A DNA stretch of 64,000 nucleotides, taken from contig NZ_CP069338.1 in the NCBI RefSeq assembly GCF_016859125.1, forward strand, positions 1,550,001-1,614,000, written 5' to 3'. Origin of the DNA: Archangium violaceum. Lineage in GTDB: Bacteria > Myxococcota > Myxococcia > Myxococcales > Myxococcaceae. Both the position numbers and the translations under genes were made by a program. This document shows positions 42,857-51,975 of this stretch, in pieces. The notes below the pieces were generated by a model that saw only the letters and a list, made by a program, of their open reading frames with translations, was not told where the DNA came from and did not search any database. Every line of letters begins with the position of its first letter. The stretch's first letter is position 1.

Positions 42857-44491
42857 TCAGCGGCGGGCGCTCCGGGGCCGGGGGGGAGAGTCGGCCTTCT
42901 CGGTGAGCGCCATGTCGGGCGTGAGCTGGAGGGGCTGGACGGGCACGGAGGGCTGGGTCATGACCAGCCGCATGGCATCGACCAGCTGCCTCCGTCCGTG
43001 GGGATGGGGCGCCTCGGCGCCGGTGAGCGACAGGAACTGCTGCTGCAGCACCTCGCCCGAGGGGGTGCGCCGCTCCCGGTCGTGCACGAGCAACCCCATG
43101 ATGATGGCGTCGAGCGCGGGCGAGATGCCGGGCACGAAGTGGGAGGGAGGCAGCAGCTCCTGTCTGGTGGCGGCGACCATCAACGCCGCCTCGCTGTCTC
43201 CCTGAAGGACGCGCTCGCCGGTGAGGGCCTCGTGCAGGGTGAGGCCCAGCGCGAAGAGATCCGTGCGACCATCCAGGGCCTGGCCGTAGGCCTGCTCCGG
43301 CGCCATGTAGCCCGCCTTGCCGCGCACCGTCTGCGCCTGGGTGAGCGAGAGCTGATTGGCCGCGCGAGCGATGCCGAAGTCCGACAGCTTCACCTCGCCA
43401 ATGCGCGACAACAGGATGTTGGGCGGGTTGAGGTCGCGATGCACCAGGCCCAGCGGCTCACCCCGGGGGCCCGTGCGTCCGTGCATGTACGCCAGCGCGG
43501 AGGCGACCTCCGCGCCGAGGAAGGCCACCGCCGATGGAGGCAACCGCCTCGCGGGGAGGCGCCGCAGCAGCGAGCTCAGCGGCATGCCATCCACGAACTC
43601 CATGGCCAGGAAGACGGTGCCCTGGTGCCGTCCCAGGTCGAGCACCTGCACGATGTTGGGGTGGATGAGGAGCGAGCCCAATTCGGCCTCGCGCCGGAAC
43701 ATGGCGAGGAACTCCTCGTTGTCCGCGTAGGCCGGGAGGATGCGCTTGACGGCCACCTGCTTCTCGAAGCCACCCTCCGGGCTGTAGGTGGCGCGGAACA
43801 CCTCGGCCATGCCGCCCGCGCCCAGCCGCTCGTGGAGGAAGTACTTCCCCATGACGTCCTTCTCGCGGATGGCGCGCAGCGCGTCCTCGGCCTTGCTCAC
43901 GATGAGGCCGGCCAGCGTCGCCGCCAGGGGGCCATAGGCGAAGAGGAACACGCAGCGCAGCAGCACCATCGGGAACGTCAGGGTACTCAGGGGCTCGGGT
44001 GGGAGCCGCGGCTGTATCACGAGCAGGAACAGCGCCATGTATTCCACCGCCGCGAGCGCCGCCGCCGCGTACGCCAGCGCCTTGCCCGCCCGCAGCGCGC
44101 ACACCACGATGAGCGCGCCCCAGGCGAGCGCCGGTGGCGTGGTGAGTGCGTACTCGGCCCCGTGGAAGTACACGTCGGTGGCACACGCCACCGCCGGAAT
44201 GGACACGGTGATGGCGCTGTCCACCCATTGGATCGCCGGGTGGAAGCCGCCCTGCTGCAGTGTCCGCAGCATGAGGGCGTAATAGATACACAGCCCGCCC
44301 GTCAGTCCCGCGAGGCTCAGTGACAGGCCCTGGCCAATCACTCCCATGAGCAGCAGCGAGGCCGTACAGCCAAGCACCATCATCCCGCGCATGAAGCGCG
44401 CGATGGCCATCTCGCGCGGGACGACGTCCTGGTCCAGGTACTCCTGCAACAGCCGGGCGGGGTGCGGCACTCGGGGAGCAGCGGCTTCCAT
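42857..44491 (-). CDS. Membrane Ser/Thr protein kinase with N-terminal transmembrane domain
   Basis: A 544-residue kinase with inverted layout. About six hydrophobic segments fill residues 35-220 (MMVLGCTASLLLMGVIG, ALAWGALIVVCALRAG, LRCVFLFAYGPLAATLAGL), and the kinase domain follows at about 240-510. Motifs: GAGGMAEVF, VAVKRIL, HRDLNPPNIL, DFGIARAA, GYMAPEQA. Myxobacterial kinases usually place the membrane helix after the kinase domain. The N-terminal membrane unit may sense an envelope signal. ATG at 44489-44491 is chosen because upstream residues are low complexity. Confidence 0.9.
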   Translation of the reverse strand: MEAAAPRVPHPARLLQEYLDQDVVPREMAIARFMRGMMVLGCTASLLLMGVIGQGLSLSLAGLTGGLCIYYALMLRTLQQGGFHPAIQWVDSAITVSIPAVACATDVYFHGAEYALTTPPALAWGALIVVCALRAGKALAYAAAALAAVEYMALFLLVIQPRLPPEPLSTLTFPMVLLRCVFLFAYGPLAATLAGLIVSKAEDALRAIREKDVMGKYFLHERLGAGGMAEVFRATYSPEGGFEKQVAVKRILPAYADNEEFLAMFRREAELGSLLIHPNIVQVLDLGRHQGTVFLAMEFVDGMPLSSLLRRLPARRLPPSAVAFLGAEVASALAYMHGRTGPRGEPLGLVHRDLNPPNILLSRIGEVKLSDFGIARAANQLSLTQAQTVRGKAGYMAPEQAYGQALDGRTDLFALGLTLHEALTGERVLQGDSEAALMVAATRQELLPPSHFVPGISPALDAIIMGLLVHDRERRTPSGEVLQQQFLSLTGAEAPHPHGRRQLVDAMRLVMTQPSVPVQPLQLTPDMALTEKADSPPRPRSARR

Positions 44492-44622
44492 GGAGGGCCA
44501 GCCTACCCCGCCCTTCCCCCCTCGAGCGACCAGCTCTTCATCGGGGGGGACGATGGCCGGCGGCCGCCTACGACTTCCGGACCCACCCACCTCGCCCGTC
44601 TCCAGCAGCCCGACGCCAGCTC

Positions 44623-45249
44623 CTAGCCGAACGTCACGTTCATCATCTTCACGATGGGCTCGTCACCGTAGAAGTCGATGATGTTCACCGCCGCGTAGCC
44701 CTGCTCCAGCCGGAACAGGTTGTCGTCCGGCATGCCCAGCGCCTCGGCCAGCAGCGTCCGGTTCACGCCACCGTGCGACACCAACACGAACGTCTCTCCC
44801 GCGTGCCGGGTCCGCAGCTCCCGGCCCGCGGACCGCACCCGCTCGCGCATCTCCGAGTAGCTCTCGCCCTCCGGGAACCGAACCCGGGCCGGATGCGCCA
44901 TCCACTGCGCGTACACCTCCGGGTAGCGCTTCTCCGCCTCCTCATACGTGAGGCCCTCGAAGAGACCGAAGTCGATCTCCCGGAACGCATCCTCCGTATC
45001 CACCGCCATCCCCTTCAGCTCCGCCAGGGGCGCCGCGCTCTCCCGCGCCCGCTGGCGAGGGCTCGTGTAGATGCGCAGCAGGGGGGCCTCGGCCAGGAAA
45101 CGGGCGGCGCGCTCGGCCTGCATCACCCCCGTGGAGGACAGTCCCACGTCCAACCGCCCGTAGCAGCGGCCCCGCGTCTCCTCCACTGGCTGTCCGTGCC
45201 GCACCAGCACCATGCGCGTCACGCCCTTCGGAAGTCGCCAGTCCATCAT
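44623..45249 (-). CDS. Histidine phosphatase family protein, CobC-like
   Basis: A 208-residue cytoplasmic phosphatase of the phosphoglycerate-mutase branch. The catalytic motif is LVRHGQPVEETRGRCYGRLDVGLSSTG, with the second arginine in YTSPRQRARESA, the acid in FREIDFGLFEGL, and the second histidine in VLVSHGGVNRTLL. The RCYGRLDVGLS stretch is close to alpha-ribazole phosphatases (CobC), which act in the last steps of B12 assembly, but related phosphatases share it. The btu operon nearby makes a B12 link attractive though unproven. Confidence 0.85.
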   Translation of the reverse strand: MMDWRLPKGVTRMVLVRHGQPVEETRGRCYGRLDVGLSSTGVMQAERAARFLAEAPLLRIYTSPRQRARESAAPLAELKGMAVDTEDAFREIDFGLFEGLTYEEAEKRYPEVYAQWMAHPARVRFPEGESYSEMRERVRSAGRELRTRHAGETFVLVSHGGVNRTLLAEALGMPDDNLFRLEQGYAAVNIIDFYGDEPIVKMMNVTFG

Positions 45250-45642
45250 CGCCCCCTCCTCCAGCCCGACCGCCGTTCACTGACTCCCGTGTTCGCCCAC
45301 ATCGTGCCTCCCGTAATTCCCCCCCCTCCATGTCATGTCCGCGCCACGGGCCCTGGATCACGGGCACCGCCGACATGCTCCCGAATACCATGCCCCCCCG
45401 CCCCCCGAGCAGCCCCCCTGGATTTCTTTCGTTAAACCCTACATGGACCGAGAGCCCCCCACCCCGGGCGATGTGACGGGTTTTTGTCATCCGCCATAAC
45501 GGAAGAACCTCTTGATAAGCGGATGACTCCCGGGCACCTCGGGGCCCGTTCATGTTCATCCCCCACTTCATGAAGCCGTATACGTCCACCATCGTCTTCG
45601 TGGTGCGCGAGGGCGGCGCAAGGCCCCTGCGCGTTACCTCAC
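45250..45642. other. Intergenic region with an inverted repeat
   Basis: About 390 bp with lower GC in the middle. A 9-bp perfect inverted repeat GTCATCCGC/GCGGATGAC sits at 45486-45494 and 45519-45527, with an AT-rich loop containing CTTGATAAG. It could be an operator or the end of a transcript. A 60-codon plus-strand ORF (45552-45734) lacks coding support. No RNA gene was recognised. Confidence 0.4.
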
Positions 45643-45960
45643 TCAGCTCGAGGCCGGCTCCACTGCGGTCTGCTCCTCACGGCGCAGCCGCGCGTCGAGC
45701 ACGAAGGTCCCGAAGGGCAGCAGCGACGCGATGAACGCGCCCACCACGCGCGGCAGCGACCAGCGGTGCGTGGCGGCGGCCTCCGCGAGGGCGAGGATGA
45801 AGAGCACGAACAGCAGCCCGTGCGCCCAGCCCACCAGCTTCACCGCCAGCGGCATGCCGGCCAGGTACTTCAACGGCATGGCGATGAAGAGGAGCACGAC
45901 AAAGGAGACGCCCTCGAGCAGGGCAACGGCACGCAAACGTCCAACGGCGGTCTTCAGCAT
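45643..45960 (-). CDS. DUF3817 integral membrane protein
   Basis: A 105-residue inner-membrane protein with three hydrophobic segments. It shows the DUF3817 pattern: LRAVALLEGVSFVVLLFIAMPLKYL, WAHGLLFVLFILALAEA, VVGAFIASLLPFGTFVLDARLR. ATG at 45958-45960 starts the domain. Members are widespread and uncharacterised. It is divergent from the MarR-type gene at 46236, so that regulator might control it. Confidence 0.85.
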   Translation of the reverse strand: MLKTAVGRLRAVALLEGVSFVVLLFIAMPLKYLAGMPLAVKLVGWAHGLLFVLFILALAEAAATHRWSLPRVVGAFIASLLPFGTFVLDARLRREEQTAVEPASS

Positions 45961-46235
45961 GGAGGAGAACCTACCCCAGGGATGGCGAGCCTGTGGACGA
46001 ACGCCTCCACCCCCACCAGCTCGACGACGCAATGCGTTATGCTTCTTCGGTGCTGAAAAGGGAAAGTAGGGAACCAAACAATGACATGGTCCGTTCCCAG
46101 CCAGGCGCTGGTGCACCCTGGCTCGCGGGGATGCACCCGTTGATTGATTTTGCAAGCAGGTAGCGCCCGGACGCACTACCTGTCCAAGGACAGGGACGGG
46201 CGACAGCAAGGTAGAATTCAGGGGACATTGTAGAA

Positions 46236-46826
46236 ATGAAGCCAAACGAAGAGCTCGGCGAGCAGCTCACCGCGGACAAGAACAAGATGCCCCCTCTGGG
46301 GGAAGTGTTGGAGTTCATGCGATTGCTGTGGGCCGTGGATCATGGCCTGCAGTCCACCTCCAAGCGCATGGAGTCCACGCTCGGGCTGACCGGCCCACAG
46401 CGGCTGGTGCTACGGCTCGTGGGCCGCATCCCAGACATCACCGCGGGCCGGCTCGCGAACATCATGCACGTGCACCCCAGCACGCTGACGGGTGTCCTCA
46501 AGCGGATGGAGAAGCGCGGGCTGATCGAGCGCAAGTCGGATCCGCTCGACGGGCGCAAGGCCCTCTTCGCCCTCACCGATGCGGGCCGCGCGATGGACGT
46601 GCCCACCACGGGCACGGTGGAGGCCGCGGTGGAGCGGGCCATCACCCGCCTGCCCCGTGCTCGTCTCCTGGCCGCCCAGGAGGTGTTGACCGCGCTCGCC
46701 GCGGAGCTGGGCGCCGGTGAGCCCCAGGCCGACAATCCCAACGGCACCGCCCCCCACAAGGACGACGAGCAGGTGCTGGTGCCGGAGGGGGGCGAGACCG
46801 ACTCGCGCAAGAGCGCCAGCAGCTGA
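46236..46826 (+). CDS. MarR-family transcriptional regulator
   Basis: A 196-residue DNA-binding protein. The winged helix-turn-helix core lies at about residues 40-125: LGLTGPQRLVLRLVGRIPDIT, then LANIMHVHPSTLTGVLKRMEKRGLIERK, with the wing DPLDGRKALFALTDAG. A C-terminal dimerisation helix and an unusual 40-residue acidic tail follow. The ligand is unknown. It lies 275 bp from the divergent DUF3817 gene. Confidence 0.9.
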   Translation: MKPNEELGEQLTADKNKMPPLGEVLEFMRLLWAVDHGLQSTSKRMESTLGLTGPQRLVLRLVGRIPDITAGRLANIMHVHPSTLTGVLKRMEKRGLIERKSDPLDGRKALFALTDAGRAMDVPTTGTVEAAVERAITRLPRARLLAAQEVLTALAAELGAGEPQADNPNGTAPHKDDEQVLVPEGGETDSRKSASS

Positions 46827-46994
46827 ACCCCCGCCGCCCGAGCCCACCTGGCAAGCTTCCACCCGCGGACACCGGGGCGGGGAAGCCACCCGCCCGGAGT
46901 CCTGGGGGACGCGCCGCGCGCCCAGGCCTGCTACAGATTTGGGAAATAGGTGGCCCGGCAATGGGTTGCCACACGACCGAGCGGACGTGACAGC

Positions 46995-49900
46995 GTGAAT
47001 CTCGAATCCCCGCAGACCCCAGGCCCGGAGCTCCCGCCTCCGCCCCCCCCGCAGCCTCCCGCTCCCCCGTCGGAGCCTCTCGCCGAGCCCCGCTCGCATG
47101 GCGTGGAGCGTCTGCTCGCCGCGGTGCGTACCCGCCAACGCCGCCAGCTCTGGCTCCAGGGCGCGATGCTGGGCCTCGCCACCCTGCTCGTGCTGGGAGT
47201 GGCCGGTGGCTTCCTGGCGCTCGCCGCCCCGGCCGCTGGCCGCTGGTTGATGCTGCTCTCCCCCGTGGCGGGCGCGCTCGTGGCCTGCGTCTTCGGCGTC
47301 TGGCTCTCCCTGCGCACCGTGGGGGATGACCTCCGCACCGCGCGCCTCATCGGCGAGCGCCAGCCCCAGCTGTCCCTGGACGTGCTCGCCGCGGTGGAGC
47401 TGGCGCGCGAGCAGGGCGCCCAGCCCCAGCACTCGGCGGAGCTCGCCGAGGCCTTCCTGCGGCAGATGGACCTGCGCGCGGACCAGGTGGACGTGGGCAC
47501 GGTGGTGGACGACACGCGCCTCAAGCACGCGGCCCTGGTGCTGGGCGGCGTGGCGCTCGTGATGACGGTGGTGCTGGGCCTCGCGGGCGCCTCCTGGCGC
47601 GCGGGCCTGGCCAAGGCGCTCGAGTCGGCGCGCCTCGCCCCCACGGCCGAGCAGCGCGAGCCCATCACCGGCGACATCGAGCTGACGTACCGCTACCCGG
47701 CCTATACGGGGCTCGCCCCGCGCACCGTGCCGGGCACCAATGGCGAGGTGAGCGCGCCGGCCGGCACCGAGGTGCAGCTCGAGACGCGCTCGGACCGCGA
47801 GGTGGAGCGCGCGGAGCTGGTCGTCAATGGCGAGACGCTCCCGCTCACCGTCACCGGCAAGCGCGAGCTCACCGGCACCTTCATCGCGAAGAAGGCGGGC
47901 ACCTACCACTTCGTCTTCTACGGCACGGGCCGCAAGGCCATCGCCACCGGGCCGGACATCCCGCTCAACGTGGAGGCGGACGCCCCGCCCCAGGTCCAGC
48001 TCCTCACGCCCGCGGCGGAGATCGAAATCGACCCGGGCCAGCAGGTGACGCTCAAGTACGAGGCCAGCGACGACTACGGACTCAATGGCCTGGCGCTCGT
48101 CTTCCGCACGCCGGGCGCCAAGGAGGAGACGCGCATCGCCCTGCCCCGCGAGGATGGCCGGCGCGACAAGGGGACCTACACCTGGAACCTGGGCACGCTG
48201 CAGGTGCAGCCGGGAGACCGCATCTCCTACTACGTCGAGGCGAAGGACAACGACGCGGTGGAGGGCCCCAAGCGGGGCGTGAGCCGCACCCAGGTGCTGC
48301 GCGTCTACAGCGCCGCCGAGCACCGCCGCGCCGCCCTGGAGAAGGCCGAGGCCCTCTGGGGCCGCATGGTGGACCACCTCGCCGACAGGCTGGAGGGAGC
48401 GGACCGCGACCGGGTGAAGGAGCCGCGGAAGGTGGCCTCGGGGCAGGCGGTGGACACCAGTGGCCTGACGCTGGTGGCGGACATGCGCGCGCTCTCCCAG
48501 GAGCTGCGCCGCGAGCGGGATACCCCCGCCGAGCTCGTCACCGCGCTCGCCAACATCTCCGAGACGCTGGGCCAGCGGGTGCGCGCCACCTCGGACCTGC
48601 GCCGCATCTACCTGCGCACCCAGCAGCGCCGCGCGGGTGATGACTTCGGCACCGGGACCCGCCTGGGCGCGCTGGTGGAGGATGAGATCGCCGAGCTGGA
48701 GAAGGACATCCTCTACCTGGAGTCCCTGCTGGACCGGCAGAAGCTGGAGGCCCTGCAGGAGCTGGCCAGGCAGCTGGCCGCCGAGCGGCGTGAGCTGGCC
48801 AACCTCATCGAGCAGTACAAGCAGAACCCGGACGAGCAGGTACGCGAACAGGTGATGCAGCAGATCCAGGAGGTGCGAAGCCGCATCGATGAGCTGATGC
48901 AGCGCATGGCCGAGATGCGCCAGGGCATCCGCGACGAGCACCTCAATGCCGAGGCCCTTCAGGAGATGATGAAGGACCAGGACATGCAGAGCGCGCTCGA
49001 CGACGTGGAGCGGCTCATGCGCGAGGGCAAGACGGACGAGGCGCTCGCCAAGCTGCAGGAGCTGTCCATGCAGATGGACGAGATGCTCAACGGTCTGAAC
49101 GAGGCCCAGGACGAGTTCGGCAACGAGCAGTACCCGGAGCTGGCGAAGAAGTTCGGCGACTTCATGAACGAGCTGGAGCAGACGGCGCAGGAGCAGCAGC
49201 GTGTGGCCGACGCCACCAAGGCGCTGCGCGACCAGGCCCGGCAGCAGAACAAGGACCGGCTCGCCGAGCGCGGCAAGGCCATGAAGGACGAGCTGCAGCG
49301 CCAGCTCGAGCAGGTACAGAAGGACTACGAGAAGCTGCGACCCGAGGATCTCAACAGCCGGGCCTCGCGTCCGCTGGAGGAGGCCCAGGCCGAGCTGGAG
49401 AACGCGAGAAACGCGCTCAAGGTGGACGACTACGATCTGGCGGCCGAGGCGGCGCAGCGGGCCTCCGAGGCGGCCCAGCTGCTCGCCAGCTACGGCGAGC
49501 AGCAGCGCTCGCTGGACGAGCTGTACGGCAACCCCGACGACGTGCGGCAGCAGTCCGCCGAGCTGGCCGAGCGGCTGGAGAAGGACGCGAAGTCGGTGGA
49601 GGACGTGAATCGCAAGCTCCAGTCGCTCTTCCCGCCGCCGGGCTCGCAGATGAGCCAGCAGGACAAGCAGCAGTTGCAGCAGCTCGCCCAGCAGCAGCAG
49701 TCGCTGGAGCAGAAGGCACGGGAGCTGCGCCAGCAGATGCAGGAGATGGAGCAGATGGCGCCCATCTTCGGGCAGGAGGCCGGGGACCAGATGGAGGAGA
49801 TCGGCCGGCGCATGGGCGAGGCCTCGCAGCGGATGCAGGGCAAGGACCCGAACCGGGGCTACGGCGAGCAGCAGGCGGCGCTGGAGGGGCTCAAGCAGTT

Positions 49901-50144
49901 CCAGCAGCAGATGAAGGAGAGCCAGAAGGGCCGGGGCAAGGGCCGTGGGCTGCCGCTGCCGATGGGCATGGGGAAGAGCGAGGGCAACGGGAGGGATCCT
50001 CGCGACAAGGTGGAGATTCCGGACGAGGAGGCCTACCAGGCGCCGAAGGAGTTCCGGAAGGATCTGCTGGACGCGATGAAGGAGGGGACGCCGGAGAAGT
50101 ACCGGGACCAGGTGAAGCGCTACTACGAGGAGCTGGTGAAGTGA
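46995..50144 (+). CDS. DUF4175-type large membrane-anchored coiled-coil protein
   Basis: About 1050 residues. A Pro-rich N-terminus is followed by hydrophobic segments at about 55-110 and near 190. Ig-like strands come next (ITGDIELTYRYPAYTGLAPRTV, VTLKYEASDDYGLNGLALVF), and then about 550 residues of charged coiled coil rich in Gln/Glu/Met (EVRSRIDELMQRMAEMRQG, QDKQQLQQLAQQQQSLEQKA). This is the DUF4175 architecture; function unknown. The GTG at 46995 is preferred; a GTG at 46950 lacks a ribosome site. The last codons overlap the peptidase-MA gene, so the pair probably works together at the envelope. Confidence 0.82.
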   Translation: MNLESPQTPGPELPPPPPPQPPAPPSEPLAEPRSHGVERLLAAVRTRQRRQLWLQGAMLGLATLLVLGVAGGFLALAAPAAGRWLMLLSPVAGALVACVFGVWLSLRTVGDDLRTARLIGERQPQLSLDVLAAVELAREQGAQPQHSAELAEAFLRQMDLRADQVDVGTVVDDTRLKHAALVLGGVALVMTVVLGLAGASWRAGLAKALESARLAPTAEQREPITGDIELTYRYPAYTGLAPRTVPGTNGEVSAPAGTEVQLETRSDREVERAELVVNGETLPLTVTGKRELTGTFIAKKAGTYHFVFYGTGRKAIATGPDIPLNVEADAPPQVQLLTPAAEIEIDPGQQVTLKYEASDDYGLNGLALVFRTPGAKEETRIALPREDGRRDKGTYTWNLGTLQVQPGDRISYYVEAKDNDAVEGPKRGVSRTQVLRVYSAAEHRRAALEKAEALWGRMVDHLADRLEGADRDRVKEPRKVASGQAVDTSGLTLVADMRALSQELRRERDTPAELVTALANISETLGQRVRATSDLRRIYLRTQQRRAGDDFGTGTRLGALVEDEIAELEKDILYLESLLDRQKLEALQELARQLAAERRELANLIEQYKQNPDEQVREQVMQQIQEVRSRIDELMQRMAEMRQGIRDEHLNAEALQEMMKDQDMQSALDDVERLMREGKTDEALAKLQELSMQMDEMLNGLNEAQDEFGNEQYPELAKKFGDFMNELEQTAQEQQRVADATKALRDQARQQNKDRLAERGKAMKDELQRQLEQVQKDYEKLRPEDLNSRASRPLEEAQAELENARNALKVDDYDLAAEAAQRASEAAQLLASYGEQQRSLDELYGNPDDVRQQSAELAERLEKDAKSVEDVNRKLQSLFPPPGSQMSQQDKQQLQQLAQQQQSLEQKARELRQQMQEMEQMAPIFGQEAGDQMEEIGRRMGEASQRMQGKDPNRGYGEQQAALEGLKQFQQQMKESQKGRGKGRGLPLPMGMGKSEGNGRDPRDKVEIPDEEAYQAPKEFRKDLLDAMKEGTPEKYRDQVKRYYEELVK

Positions 50145-51880
50145 TGACCCGGGTTGCGAGCAGCATGAGGGCTCTCGCCCTCGCCCTCTCCTTGTCCCTG
50201 GCCACGGGCGCCGGGGCCCAGGAGTCGCTGAAGAACGAGGCCAAGGAGCGGCTGGGGAAGGTGGAGGCGGCGCTGGATGGGTGGGACGTGCCGGGCGCGC
50301 GGCGCGAGCTGCAGGCGCTGGAGGGCATCGTCCCGGAGGACATCGAGCCACTCAAGTACTTCCAGGGCCGGGTGGCCTTCGAGGAGGGCCGCTACGACGA
50401 CGCCATCGAGCTGCTGCGGGCGGCGAACATCGAGGACAAGCCGGGCAGCTACCTGCGGCTGGCGAAGGAGACGCGCGACATCGTCAAGGACCACGCGTAC
50501 GCGGAGAGCGAGCACTTCATCTTCTACTACCCGAAGGGGAAGGACGAGGTGCTGGTGCCCTACGCGCTGGAGACGCTGGAGTCCATCCACCGCGCGCTCG
50601 CCGAGGACCTGGGGCACCGGCCGCCGGGGAAGATTCGCGTGGAGGTGGTGAACAACGCGCGCGAGCTGTCCAAGGTCAGCACCCTCACCTACCAGCAGAT
50701 TCAAACCACGGGCACCATCGCCATCTGCAAGTTCAACAAGCTGATGGTGACGAGCCCCAAGGCGGTGGCGCGAGGCTACGACTGGCAGGACACGCTGGCG
50801 CACGAATACATCCACCTGGTGGTGAGCCAGATGAGCCACAACACGGTGCCCATCTGGCTGCACGAGGGTCTGGCCAAGTTCCTGGAGTCGCGCTGGCGCG
50901 GCAAGCCGGGGCTGGCGATGACACCCTCGACATTGGCGCTGCTGGGCCGGCGGGTGAAGGAAGACAAGCTCATCCCCTTCGAGAAGATGCACCCGTCCAT
51001 CGCCATGCTGCCCACGGCCGAGGACGCGGCCACCGCCTTCGCCGAGGTCTACTACGCCATCGACTACGTGTACTCGACGCAGGGCAACAAGGGCCTGCGG
51101 GAGATCATCCTCGGCCTGCGCGACGGCAAGCAGGACAGGAAGGCGGTGGAGGCGGCCACGGGGATGCCCTTCGCCCTCTTCGAGAAGAACTGGCTCGCGC
51201 ACATCAAGAAGCAGCCCTTCCCCCAGGAGCTGCTGCCGCGCGAGGAAGTGGTGCTCAAGGAGAACGCCAAGGACCAGGACGAGAAGAAGAAGGGGCGTGA
51301 AATCTCCTTCGGCGACTTCGCGGAGGTGACGGAGGTGCCGGCGCGCAAGTTCGCGCACCTGGGCGAGCTGATGCGCGAGCGCAACCGCATCAAGGCCGCC
51401 GCCGAGGAGTACGCGAAGGCGCACAAGCTGGTGGGCGACAAGTACGAGTCCGTGTCCAACAAGTACGCGCTGGCGCTGCTGGAGCTGCGGCGGCTGGACG
51501 AGGCCGAGCAGGTGCTGCGCGGCTCGCTGCGCGTGCACCCGGGCTCGCCGAGCACCAACGTGCACCTGGGCCGCATCCTCCTGTTCCGCAAGGACTACCC
51601 GAAGGCGCGACAGGCCTACCTGGAGGCGCTGGCCGCGGACCCGTTCGACCCGGAGATCCACATCGCGCTCATGCGCATCCACGGGGCGCTCGGCGAGACG
51701 GCGCTCGTCACCCGGACGCGGGCGGCCAGCGTGGTGCTCACCGGGCTCGGGCCCCAGGACGTGGATCAGGTGGCCAGGGACTTCCTGCGCGACGACCAGG
51801 AGCTGGTCGAAGGAGGAGACGTCGGCGGTGAGGACGGTGCGCCGCCACCGAAGACCCCCGCGAAGGACGGGGGCCACTAG
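50144..51880 (+). CDS. Secreted peptidase-MA-like metalloprotease with TPR repeats
   Basis: A 578-residue exported protein: signal MTRVASSMRALALALSLSLATGAGAQ, an N-terminal TPR-like part (about 30-110), then a gluzincin-type domain with HEYIH and the downstream glutamate in PIWLHEGLAKFLESRW. C-terminal tetratricopeptide repeats follow (YEKAHK-like units from about residue 400, with SNKYALALLELRRLDEAEQVL and KDYPKARQAYLEAL). The metal ligands (two His and a distal Glu) appear intact. Its ATG overlaps the stop of the DUF4175 gene by one base. Substrate unknown. Confidence 0.85.
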   Translation: MTRVASSMRALALALSLSLATGAGAQESLKNEAKERLGKVEAALDGWDVPGARRELQALEGIVPEDIEPLKYFQGRVAFEEGRYDDAIELLRAANIEDKPGSYLRLAKETRDIVKDHAYAESEHFIFYYPKGKDEVLVPYALETLESIHRALAEDLGHRPPGKIRVEVVNNARELSKVSTLTYQQIQTTGTIAICKFNKLMVTSPKAVARGYDWQDTLAHEYIHLVVSQMSHNTVPIWLHEGLAKFLESRWRGKPGLAMTPSTLALLGRRVKEDKLIPFEKMHPSIAMLPTAEDAATAFAEVYYAIDYVYSTQGNKGLREIILGLRDGKQDRKAVEAATGMPFALFEKNWLAHIKKQPFPQELLPREEVVLKENAKDQDEKKKGREISFGDFAEVTEVPARKFAHLGELMRERNRIKAAAEEYAKAHKLVGDKYESVSNKYALALLELRRLDEAEQVLRGSLRVHPGSPSTNVHLGRILLFRKDYPKARQAYLEALAADPFDPEIHIALMRIHGALGETALVTRTRAASVVLTGLGPQDVDQVARDFLRDDQELVEGGDVGGEDGAPPPKTPAKDGGH

Positions 51881-51887
51881 CGGATGT

Positions 51888-51922
51888 CCCCTCTCCCTCT
51901 GGGAGAGGGCCAGGGTGAGGGT
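51888..51922. repeat. REP-like palindromic repeat
   Basis: CCCTCTCCC followed by TCTGGGAGAGGG, then CCAGGGTGAGGG. The inner CCCTCTCCC and GGGAGAGGG form a hairpin directly after the stop at 51880. Sequences of this type are scattered between genes in many high-GC proteobacteria. It could end transcription or stabilise the mRNA. Only one copy was noticed here. Confidence 0.6.
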
Positions 51923-51975
51923 CTTCCCCCAGGAGCGTGATATGAGCACGCGCCTTTCCTGGAGGACACACCCTC

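Noticed and set aside
45552-45734. 60-codon plus-strand ORF beginning MFIPHFMKPYTS
   Set aside because: No convincing ribosome site; the second half is Arg/Ala antisense to the DUF3817 gene.
46410-50351. Very long minus-strand open frame opposite the DUF4175 gene
   Set aside because: Its translation is Leu/Arg/His-rich low complexity, as expected from the antisense of a high-GC coiled-coil gene. The plus strand has clear domains and coupling to the next gene.
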